Assembly (NCBI GenBank): GCA_036381125.1
Contig: DASVDK010000193.1
Coordinates: forward strand, 1 to 6,694
Length of the DNA stretch: 6,694 nucleotides
Reading direction: 5' to 3'
Source of the DNA: DASVDK01 sp036381125 [NCBI: Thermodesulfobacteriota bacterium]
GTDB taxonomy: Bacteria; DASVDK01
Shown here: one piece after another, positions 1-6,694 of the stretch
Position numbering within the stretch: the stretch's first letter is position 1
Layout of the letters: every line of letters starts with the position of its first letter
Position numbers and translations under genes: made by a program
Notes under the pieces: generated by a model
The model's input: the letters and a program-made list of their open reading frames with translations, nothing else
The model's database searches: none
Told to the model about the DNA's origin: nothing

Positions 1-1004
1 GTGTCCACGGCGTCGAAGAGCGGCTCCTTGTCCTCCTGGAGGTCCCGGTTGTAGGCCAGCGGAAGCCCCTTGACGACCGCGAGGAGGCTCACGAGGTCCC
101 CCACGACCCGCCCGGCCTTCCCCCGGATCAGCTCCGCCACGTCCGGGTTCTTCTTCTGCGGCATGATCGACGAACCGGTGGCAAAGGCGTCGGACAGCTC
201 GACGAACCCGAACTCCGACGAGGTCCAGAGGACCAGCTCCTCGGCGAGGCGCGACAGGTGCACCTGGCAGATCGCCAGCGCCGAGAGCAGCTCGAGGTGG
301 CCGTCGCGGTCGGCCACGGCGTCGAGGCTGTTCTCGGCGACGCCGTCGAAGCCGAGGAGCCGCGCCACCATGTGCCGGTCGATCGGCAGCGGCGTCCCCG
401 CCAGGGCGCCGGCCCCGAGCGGCAGGACGTTGATCCGACGGCGGGCGTCGGCGAGCCGCCCCCGGTCGCGCTCGAGCATCTCGTGGTAGGCGAGGAGGTG
501 GTGGGCGAAGAGGACCGGCTGCGCCCGCTGCAGGTGGGTGTAGCCCGGCATGACGGCGTCGACGTGCTTCGCCGCCACCTCGCCGAGGGCGCGCTGCAGC
601 CCGGCGGCGGCCTCCCGCAGGCGATCGACGGCGTCGCGCATGTAGAGCCTGAGGTCGAGCGCCACCTGGTCGTTGCGGCTCCTCGCGGTGTGGAGCTTGC
701 CGCCGACCTCCCCCACGAGCGCCACGAGGCGGCGCTCGATGTTCATGTGCACGTCCTCGAGGTCGGCGCGCCAGTCGAAGCGACCCGCCTCGACCTCGGC
801 GCGGATCTGCTCGAGGCCGCGGACGATCGTCTCGGCCTCGGCGGCGCCGAGGAGCCCCACGGCGCCGAGCATGGTGGCGTGCGCGATGGAGCCCTCGATG
901 TCGTAGAGGGCCAGGCGGCGGTCGTAGTGGACCGAGGCGGTGAAGGCCTCGACGAGCCGGTCCGTCCCCGCCTCGAACCGCCCCCCCCAGGGCTTGTCGG
1001 ACAT
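1..1004 (-). CDS. argH: Argininosuccinate lyase, 3' end cut by the window
   Basis: ArgH splits argininosuccinate into arginine and fumarate, the last step of arginine synthesis; it acts as a cytoplasmic homotetramer. I read the minus strand from the ATG at 1004-1002 down to base 3 without a stop. That gives 334 codons of a family usually near 460 residues, so roughly the last 125 residues lie outside the window. The protein opens [11 protein letters not shown], the typical ArgH beginning. Further family blocks are TARSRNDQ (about residues 106-113), [10 protein letters not shown] with the conserved His157, and the fumarate lyase signature [12 protein letters not shown] (residues 277-288), whose serine loop carries the catalytic base. 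It starts 2 bases after the argG stop. A purine-rich stretch at 1021-1014 lies 9 bases before the ATG. The start region contains a run of eight G on the mRNA (981-988) within conserved Trp-Gly-Gly codons. Other fumarase-superfamily members are unlikely given these motifs and the argG neighbour. Confidence 0.97.
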   Translation of the reverse strand, partial: MSDKPWGGRFEAGTDRLVEAFTASVHYDRRLALYDIEGSIAHATMLGAVGLLGAAEAETIVRGLEQIRAEVEAGRFDWRADLEDVHMNIERRLVALVGEVGGKLHTARSRNDQVALDLRLYMRDAVDRLREAAAGLQRALGEVAAKHVDAVMPGYTHLQRAQPVLFAHHLLAYHEMLERDRGRLADARRRINVLPLGAGALAGTPLPIDRHMVARLLGFDGVAENSLDAVADRDGHLELLSALAICQVHLSRLAEELVLWTSSEFGFVELSDAFATGSSIMPQKKNPDVAELIRGKAGRVVGDLVSLLAVVKGLPLAYNRDLQEDKEPLFDAVD

Positions 1005-1006
1005 CC

Positions 1007-2230
1007 CTACGAGCCCCCTCCCCGCTCGGCCAGCGCGGCGATGCGCAGCCTGAGCGCGTTGAGGCGGATGAAGCCCTCGGCGTCCTGCTGGTTGTACGCG
1101 CCGGCGTCGGCCTCCATGGTCGCGATCCGCGGGTTGTAGAGCGACCTGGGCGCCTTGCGGCCGACGACGTACACCTGCCCCTTGTAGAGCTTGAGGCGCG
1201 CCGTGCCGGTGACCGGCTTCTGGGCCTCGTCGAACGCGGCCTGCAGCATGCGGCGCTCGGGGGCGAACCAGTAGCCGTAGTAGATCATCTCCGCGTAGCG
1301 GGGGATGAGGCTGTCGCGCAGGTGGAGCACCTCGCGGTCGAGCGTGACCGACTCGACCGCGCGGTGGGCCGCATGGAGGATCGTGCCGCCCGGCGTCTCG
1401 TAGACGCCCCGCGACTTCATGCCGACGTACCGGTTCTCCACGAGGTCGACCCGCCCGATGCCGTGCGCGCCGCCGATCGCGTTGAGGGCGGCCAGCAGGT
1501 CCGCGGGCGTGAGCCGCTGCCCGTTGACGGCCACCGGGTCACCCGCCTCGTAGTCGACCTCCACGTACTCCGGCCGGTCCGGCGCCTTCCGCGGGTCGAC
1601 CGTGAGCAGGAAGATGTCCTCCGGCGGCTCGCGCCACGGGTCCTCGAGGATGCCGCTCTCGTACGAGATGTGCAGGAGGTTGCGGTCGGTCGAGTACGGC
1701 TTGTCGGACGACGCCGTCACGGGGATGCCGTGCTTCCTCGCGTAGGCGATCAGCTCCTGGCGGCCCGGCAGGTCCCACTCGCGCCACGGCGCGATGATCC
1801 GAACGGTCGGGTCCATGGCGTAGCAGGCCAGCTCGAACCGGACCTGGTCGTTCCCCTTGCCGGTGGCGCCGTGGGAAACCGCGTCGGCCCCCTCGGCCCT
1901 CGCCACCCGCATCAGCGCCTCGGCGATGCAGGGCCTGGCGATGGAGGTGCCGAGGAGGTACTGCCCCTCGTAGAGCGCGTTGGCGCGGAGCATGGGAAAG
2001 ACGAAGTCCCGCACGAAGGCCTCGCGCAGGTCCTCGATCACCACCTTCGACGCGCCGGTCCTGAGCCCCTTCTCGCGCACCGGCGCCAGCTCCTCCCCCT
2101 GCCCCACGTCGGCGCAGAAGGCGACGACCTCGCACCCGTAGGTCTCGATCAGCCACCTGAGGATGACCGAGGTGTCGAGCCCCCCGGAGTAGGCGAGAAC
2201 GACCTTCTTCACCTCACCGCGCGCCGCCAT
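1007..2230 (-). CDS. argG: Argininosuccinate synthase
   Basis: ArgG condenses citrulline and aspartate using ATP, which is cleaved to AMP and pyrophosphate, to make argininosuccinate in the cytoplasm. The 407-residue protein matches the usual length of about 400. The N-type ATP pyrophosphatase P-loop AYSGGLDTS is at residues 13-21, [13 protein letters not shown] at 121-133, and the substrate-binding stretch [13 protein letters not shown] at 179-191. I chose the ATG at 2230 because GGAGGG (2240-2235) sits 4 bases upstream. This start places it 17 bases inside the end of argF. A GTG at 2212, encoding Val7 just before [10 protein letters not shown], would give the shorter N-terminus seen in many homologues but has no comparable ribosome site. 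The TAG stop at 1009-1007 is followed 2 bases later by argH. No frameshift or missing catalytic block is visible. Confidence 0.98.
   Translation of the reverse strand: MAARGEVKKVVLAYSGGLDTSVILRWLIETYGCEVVAFCADVGQGEELAPVREKGLRTGASKVVIEDLREAFVRDFVFPMLRANALYEGQYLLGTSIARPCIAEALMRVARAEGADAVSHGATGKGNDQVRFELACYAMDPTVRIIAPWREWDLPGRQELIAYARKHGIPVTASSDKPYSTDRNLLHISYESGILEDPWREPPEDIFLLTVDPRKAPDRPEYVEVDYEAGDPVAVNGQRLTPADLLAALNAIGGAHGIGRVDLVENRYVGMKSRGVYETPGGTILHAAHRAVESVTLDREVLHLRDSLIPRYAEMIYYGYWFAPERRMLQAAFDEAQKPVTGTARLKLYKGQVYVVGRKAPRSLYNPRIATMEADAGAYNQQDAEGFIRLNALRLRIAALAERGGGS
1014..1021 (-). promoter_or_regulatory. argH ribosome binding site
   Basis: GGAGGGGG inside the last codons of argG, ending 9 bases before the argH ATG. 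The GGAGG core is 12 bases away, slightly long, but the near-abutting argG stop would also deliver ribosomes by coupling. Confidence 0.55.
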
Positions 2231-3161
2231 CGTTCCCTCCGTTGACGAGCATCTCGAGAATGGCCTTCTGGGCGTGCAGCCGGTTCTCCGCCTGGTCGAA
2301 GACGATGGAGCGCGGGCCGTCCATGACCTCGTCCGTCAGCTCCTCGCCGCGATGGGCCGGCAGGCAGTGCATGACGACCGCCTCCGGCTTCGCGTGCGCG
2401 AGCAGCGCGTCGTTCACCTGGTACCGCTGGAAGGCGTACCGCCGGCGGGCCGCCTCGGTCTCCTGGTGCATGCTGATCCAGGTGTCCGTGTAGACGGCGT
2501 CGGCGCCGGCGACCGCCTCCACCGGGTCCTCGAGGAGCGTGATCGTGGCCCCCGTCTCCCGGGCCGCGGCCCGCGCCCGCTCCACGGCCGCCGCGGGGAG
2601 CCCGTACCCGGGCGGCGACGCGATGCGGAACCGCATGCCGGCGAGCGCCGCACCCTCCATGAGCGAGGTGGCGGTGTTGTTGCCGTCGCCCACGAAGGCG
2701 ATCGTCTTGCCGGCGAGCGCGCCGGCCCACCGCTCGTGGAGCGTGAAGAGGTCGGCGACGACCTGGCAGGGGTGGTGCCCGTCGGTGAGCCCGTTGATGA
2801 CCGGCACCCGCGCGGTCCGGGCGAGGCGCTCGACCGTCTCGTCCTTGAAGGTCCGGATCATGATGACGTCGCACCACCGCTCGAGGTTGCGCGCCACGTC
2901 CTCGACCGACTCGCGCACGTCGAGCGTGAAGTCGTAGGTCGAGAGGTAGACGGCGATGCCGCCGAGCTGCTGCATGCCGATCTCGAACGTGACGCGGGTG
3001 CGCAGCGACGGCTTCTGGAAGAGCATGGCGAGGCTCTTCCCCTCGAGCGGCCGGTGCGGCCGGCCCGCCTTCGTGAGCGCCTTGACGCGTCCCGCGAGGT
3101 CGAAGCAGCTGGCGAGATCTCGCGGCGTCCAGTCGAGTACCCTCAGGAAGTCCCGCTTCAT
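2214..3161 (-). CDS. argF: Ornithine carbamoyltransferase (anabolic)
   Basis: ArgF transfers the carbamoyl group from carbamoyl phosphate to ornithine, giving citrulline; it normally works as a cytoplasmic trimer. The 315-residue length is typical. Carbamoyl phosphate-binding SLRTR is at residues 52-56, HPCQ at 130-133, the nucleotide-fold-like FVGDGNN at 156-162, and the catalytic [10 protein letters not shown] loop at 265-274. The ornithine-binding loop reads DTWISMHQE (226-234), with His232 where the family usually has glycine (SMG). The loop before helix 3 reads LDVRESVED rather than the common GRGE form. The gene starts at an ATG overlapping the argD stop (ATGA, 3161-3158), with GGAGA 6 bases upstream. 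It ends inside the first codons of argG. The context (argD before, argGH after) supports a biosynthetic rather than a catabolic arginine-deiminase role. Acetyl- or succinyl-ornithine transcarbamylases are possible alternatives but less likely, since the main OTC blocks are intact. Confidence 0.96.
   Translation of the reverse strand: MKRDFLRVLDWTPRDLASCFDLAGRVKALTKAGRPHRPLEGKSLAMLFQKPSLRTRVTFEIGMQQLGGIAVYLSTYDFTLDVRESVEDVARNLERWCDVIMIRTFKDETVERLARTARVPVINGLTDGHHPCQVVADLFTLHERWAGALAGKTIAFVGDGNNTATSLMEGAALAGMRFRIASPPGYGLPAAAVERARAAARETGATITLLEDPVEAVAGADAVYTDTWISMHQETEAARRRYAFQRYQVNDALLAHAKPEAVVMHCLPAHRGEELTDEVMDGPRSIVFDQAENRLHAQKAILEMLVNGGNDGGAR
2235..2240 (-). promoter_or_regulatory. argG ribosome binding site
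   Basis: GGAGGG, 4 bases before the ATG at 2230, lies inside the 3' end of argF. It decides in favour of this ATG over the internal GTG at 2212. Confidence 0.72.
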
Positions 3162-4369
3162 GCCCGATCTCCGAGGTACCGGTCGAGCGCGGCGACGAGC
3201 CGGTCGACGTCCTCCTGCGCGATGACGAGGGGCGGCACGAAGCGGACGACCTGCGGCCCCGCCGACGCGACGAGGAAGCCGTCCGCCATCGCCCGCTTCA
3301 CGATGTCCGCCGCCGCGAGCCCCTCGGCCAGCTCGAGGCCGATCAGGAGGCCCTTGCCGCGCACGTCGCGGACGGCCCGGGGGCGGCGCGCCGCCAGGCC
3401 CCGGAGCGCCTCGAGGAAGTGGCGGCCCACGGCCGCCGCGCGCTCGACGACCCCCTCGTCGAGGAGCGTGCGGAGCACCGCCACGCCGGCGGCCGTCGCG
3501 AGCGGGTTGCCGCCGAACGTGGTCCCGTGGCTGCCCGGGCCGAGGGCGCCGGCGACCCGCTCGGTGACGAGCATCGCGCCGATGGGGACGCCCCCCGCGA
3601 GCCCCTTGGCGAGCGTCATCACGTCGGGCGCGACGCCCCAGTGCTCGTGCGCCCAGAGCCGGCCGGTCCGTCCCATCCCGGTCTGGATCTCGTCGAAGAT
3701 CAAGAGGGCGCCTCGCTCGTCGCAGAGGCGGCGAGCCGCCGAGAGGTAGCCGTCCGGCGGCACGTGCACGCCGCCCTCGGCCTGGATCGGCTCGAGGAGG
3801 ACGGCGCAGACCCGGTCGTCGACGGCGGCCTCGAGGGCCGACACGTCGCCGAAGGGCACGTGGCGGAAGCCCTCGGGCAGGGGGCCGAAGCCCTCGTGGT
3901 ACTTCGGCTGGCCGGTCGCGGCCAGCGCGCCGAGCGTCCGGCCGTGGAAGCCGCCCACGGCCGACACGACGTGGCAGCGCTCCGGCCGGCCCGCGGTGTA
4001 CGCGAACCGCCGCGCGAGCTTGATGGCCGCCTCGTTGGCCTCGGCGCCCGAGTTGCAGAAGAACGCGCGGTCGGCGAACGAGTGCCGCACGAGGAGGTCG
4101 GCGAGCCGGATCTGGGGCTCGATCCAGTAGAGGTTCGACACGTGGATCAGCGACGCCGCCTGCGCCTGGACGGCGCGGACGAGCGCCGGGTGCCCGTGCC
4201 CGAGCACGTCCACCGCGATGCCGCCCACGAAGTCGACGTACGCCTTGCCGTCGGCGTCGTAGACGCGCGTCCCCTCCCCGTGGGTCAGCACGACCGGCGA
4301 CCGGCCGTAGTTCCGGAGGAGCACCCGCTCGCCGAGCGCGATGAGCTCGGCCTGTCTCGAGTCCGTCAT
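3158..4369 (-). CDS. argD: Acetylornithine aminotransferase
   Basis: ArgD is a class III pyridoxal-phosphate aminotransferase that converts N-acetylglutamate semialdehyde and glutamate to N-acetylornithine and 2-oxoglutarate; in many bacteria it also serves lysine synthesis as the succinyl-diaminopimelate aminotransferase. The protein has 403 residues, the usual size. Visible motifs are NSGAEANE (106-113, phosphate-binding), FHGRT (141-145, aromatic stacking on the cofactor), FDEIQTG with Asp226 contacting the pyridine nitrogen, TLAKGLAGG with the Schiff-base Lys255, and GTTFGGNP (282-289). The ATG at 4369 overlaps the argB TGA as ATGA. The ribosome site is weak (GGGGA, 10 bases upstream), so coupling to argB translation is likely. 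This frame stays open upstream through argB for about 950 more bases, but that stretch is out-of-frame shadow and not part of the protein. The stop again overlaps the argF start as ATGA. Confidence 0.97.
   Translation of the reverse strand: MTDSRQAELIALGERVLLRNYGRSPVVLTHGEGTRVYDADGKAYVDFVGGIAVDVLGHGHPALVRAVQAQAASLIHVSNLYWIEPQIRLADLLVRHSFADRAFFCNSGAEANEAAIKLARRFAYTAGRPERCHVVSAVGGFHGRTLGALAATGQPKYHEGFGPLPEGFRHVPFGDVSALEAAVDDRVCAVLLEPIQAEGGVHVPPDGYLSAARRLCDERGALLIFDEIQTGMGRTGRLWAHEHWGVAPDVMTLAKGLAGGVPIGAMLVTERVAGALGPGSHGTTFGGNPLATAAGVAVLRTLLDEGVVERAAAVGRHFLEALRGLAARRPRAVRDVRGKGLLIGLELAEGLAAADIVKRAMADGFLVASAGPQVVRFVPPLVIAQEDVDRLVAALDRYLGDRA
3168..3172 (-). promoter_or_regulatory. argF ribosome binding site
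   Basis: GGAGA, 6 bases before the argF ATG, lies inside the last codons of argD. It supports the ATG that overlaps the argD stop. Confidence 0.6.
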
Positions 4370-5226
4370 ACGATCTGCGTCCCCACGCCCTGGTCCGTGA
4401 ACAGCTCCAGCAGCACCGCGTGCGGCACCCGGCCGTCGGCGATCGTGGCCTTCTCGACCCCCGCGTCGAGCGCGTCGAGGCAGCAGGAGACCTTGGGGAT
4501 CATGCCGCCCGAGATCGTGCCGTCGGCGATCATGCGGCGGGCGTCGTCGCGCCGCAGGACCGGCACGAGCCGCCTGTCGCGGTCGAGGACCCCCTCCTGA
4601 TCGGTGAGCAGGATCAGGCGCGCCGCCTTGAGGCCGCCCGCGATGGCGCCCGCGACGAGGTCGGCGTTGATGTTGTACGGGAGGTTGTCGCGTCCGACCC
4701 CGACGGGCGCGATCACCGGGATGAAGCCGTCCCGCTCGAGGGACCGGAGCACCGACGGGTCGACCCGCTCGACCTCGCCCACCAGGCCGAGGTCGACCGG
4801 CCCACCCTTCGACACCATCTCGAGCTTGCGCGCCGTGAAGAGGCCGCCGTCCTTCCCCGAGAGTCCGACGGCGCGTCCCCCCTCGCTGTTGATCATCCGG
4901 ACGATCTCGGGGTTGGTCTGCCCCACGAGGACCATCTCGACGACCGACATCGTGGCGGGGTCGGTCACCCGCATCCCCTCGACGAAGCGCGTCTCCACCC
5001 CGAGCTTCTTGAGGGTGTCGGTGATCTGCGGTCCGCCGCCGTGTACCACGACCGGGTTGAGGCCGACGTAGCGCATGAGGATCACGTCCTGCGCGAAGGC
5101 CCGCTTGAGGCCGTCGTTCAGCATGGCGGCGCCGCCGTACTTGATGACGAACGTCTTGCCGGCGAACGCTTGGATGTAGGGCAGGGCCTCGACGAGGACC
5201 GCCGCCCGTTCCGGGGCGCTGAGCAT
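4366..5226 (-). CDS. argB: Acetylglutamate kinase, arginine-inhibited type
   Basis: ArgB phosphorylates N-acetylglutamate with ATP, the second and often rate-controlling step of arginine synthesis. The 286-residue protein has the amino acid kinase fold: KYGG with Lys29 (29-32), HGGGPQI (62-68), the substrate loop around GLSGKDGG (121-128), [13 protein letters not shown] (181-193) and GGMIPK ending at Lys245. About 20 extra N-terminal residues form the predicted N-helix before the kinase core, and the C-terminus from His269 through GVGTQIV resembles the arginine-site signature. Both features are known from hexameric, arginine-inhibited kinases such as those of Thermotoga and Pseudomonas, and are absent from the 258-residue E. 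coli enzyme. I infer feedback inhibition by arginine. The ATG at 5226 is preceded by GGAGAAGGA. The same frame is open far upstream through hslU without a stop, but there it only shadows hslU. The TGA overlaps the argD ATG. Confidence 0.97.
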   Translation of the reverse strand: MLSAPERAAVLVEALPYIQAFAGKTFVIKYGGAAMLNDGLKRAFAQDVILMRYVGLNPVVVHGGGPQITDTLKKLGVETRFVEGMRVTDPATMSVVEMVLVGQTNPEIVRMINSEGGRAVGLSGKDGGLFTARKLEMVSKGGPVDLGLVGEVERVDPSVLRSLERDGFIPVIAPVGVGRDNLPYNINADLVAGAIAGGLKAARLILLTDQEGVLDRDRRLVPVLRRDDARRMIADGTISGGMIPKVSCCLDALDAGVEKATIADGRVPHAVLLELFTDQGVGTQIV

Positions 5227-5233
5227 GTGAGCG

Positions 5234-5242
5234 TCCTTCTCC
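5234..5242 (-). promoter_or_regulatory. argB ribosome binding site
   Basis: GGAGAAGGA on the mRNA strand, with its AAGGA part ending 7 bases before the ATG at 5226. It is a good Shine-Dalgarno match and fixes the argB start in a frame that is otherwise open for over 1 kb upstream. Confidence 0.75.
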
Positions 5243-5244
5243 GC

Positions 5245-5294
5245 GGGGGGCCTCAACACCGCACAGGCGAGCGTTCCGCATTGCCGGGCCCCCC
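5245..5294 (-). repeat. Inverted repeat flanking the approach to the argB ribosome site
   Basis: GGCCCCCC at 5287-5294 is the exact reverse complement of GGGGGGCC at 5245-5252, giving an 8-base-pair stem with a 34-base loop. On the mRNA the 3' arm ends 2 bases before the argB ribosome site. A second run of six G at 5303-5298 could pair with the same C-run, so two stems would exclude each other. The pairing is read directly from the sequence; any regulatory role is inferred. Confidence 0.4.
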
Positions 5295-5312
5295 GTACCC
5301 CCCTTCCCGCTC

Positions 5313-5331
5313 GGCGCGGCCAAGCCGCGCC
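5313..5331 (-). repeat. GC-rich hairpin after hslU
   Basis: GGCGCGGC and GCCGCGCC form a perfect 8-base-pair inverted repeat around a 3-base loop (TTG on the mRNA strand), starting 35 bases after the hslU stop. The stem is strong enough to form in RNA. No U-tract follows (the next bases are GAGCGGGAAG), so it does not qualify as a classical intrinsic terminator. It could be a transcription pause, an RNA-stability element between hslU and argB, or chance in GC-rich DNA. Confidence 0.5.
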
Positions 5332-5366
5332 TCGCTCTCGGTGCCGGTCGGACCGCTGCCGTCTGT

Positions 5367-6694
<1,328 letters not shown>

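Larger units (their letters stand above)
5227..5366 (-). promoter_or_regulatory. Non-coding leader between hslU and argB
   Basis: These 140 bases are the only gene-free stretch of note in the window, and the only gap in the block long enough for a promoter of its own. On the mRNA strand it holds, in order, a GC-rich hairpin (5331-5313), a G-rich tract with runs of 3, 6 and 6 G (5308-5289), a C-run near 5250-5245, and the argB ribosome site. I see no convincing -10/-35 pair, no AT-rich ARG-box-like operator and no short stop-terminated leader peptide. An ATG at 5281 opens a frame with several arginine codons, but it runs straight into argB without stopping. Whether argB is read through from hslU or has its own promoter cannot be decided here. 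Confidence 0.55.

Noticed and set aside
1539-2156. Minus-strand open frames inside argG (1539-2156) and argF (2209-2877)
   Set aside because: They are alternate-frame shadows of argG and argF with no ribosome site and no recognisable product.
3419-4600. Long plus-strand open frame of 393 codons opposite argD and argB, with similar plus-strand frames at 258-1139, 1322-2245, 2274-3749, 4420-5370 and 5398-6258
   Set aside because: Each is antisense to a gene with clear family motifs. The translations are low-complexity and rich in Arg, Ala, Gly, Val, Asp and His, with no recognisable domain, as expected from GC-rich codons read on the opposite strand.
5227-5281. Possible arginine-rich leader peptide for attenuation starting at the ATG at 5281 ([10 protein letters not shown])
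   Set aside because: It has no stop codon before argB, running instead through the whole gene, and has no clear ribosome site. The arginine codons are scattered rather than clustered.
4370-5323. Upstream extension of the argD frame through argB
   Set aside because: It overlaps argB out of frame and shows no domain. ArgD homologues begin near the ATG at 4369, which overlaps the argB stop.

Overview
This window is a compact, very GC-rich (about 70% by eye) bacterial block in which every recognisable gene lies on the minus strand. Transcription runs from high to low coordinates in the order hslU, argB, argD, argF, argG, argH. Both ends are cut. The 5' end of hslU lies beyond base 6694, and the 3' quarter or so of argH lies beyond base 1. 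The gene order, strong GC bias and protein families fit a Gram-negative-type lineage such as Deltaproteobacteria sensu lato (Geobacter-like gene order), Methylomirabilota/Rokubacteria or Binatota. The sequence alone does not settle the phylum.

Layout: 5367-6694 holds hslU, the AAA+ unfoldase of the HslUV protease. A 140-base non-coding leader (5227-5366) separates it from argB and contains a G-rich tract and two GC-rich inverted repeats. Then follow argB (4366-5226), argD (3158-4369), argF (2214-3161), argG (1007-2230) and argH (1-1004). The arg genes are packed tightly. argB/argD and argD/argF share ATGA stop-start overlaps of 4 bases, argF/argG overlap by 17 bases, and argG/argH are separated by 2 bases. 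This is the pattern of one polycistronic, translationally coupled operon.

Together the five arg enzymes cover N-acetylglutamate phosphorylation (ArgB), N-acetylornithine formation (ArgD), and the three steps from ornithine to arginine (ArgF, ArgG, ArgH). The reductase step (argC) and the deacetylation or acetyl-transfer step (argJ or argE) are not here and must be encoded elsewhere. ArgB has the N-terminal helix and C-terminal segment of arginine-inhibited acetylglutamate kinases, so end-product inhibition is the likely control point.

I found no mobile element, CRISPR array, RNA gene or unknown gene cassette. The region reads as core metabolism. The points most worth a second look are an unusual residue in the ornithine-binding SMG motif of ArgF and possible alternative secondary structures in the hslU-argB leader. 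The long plus-strand open frames are antisense shadows produced by GC-rich codon use.
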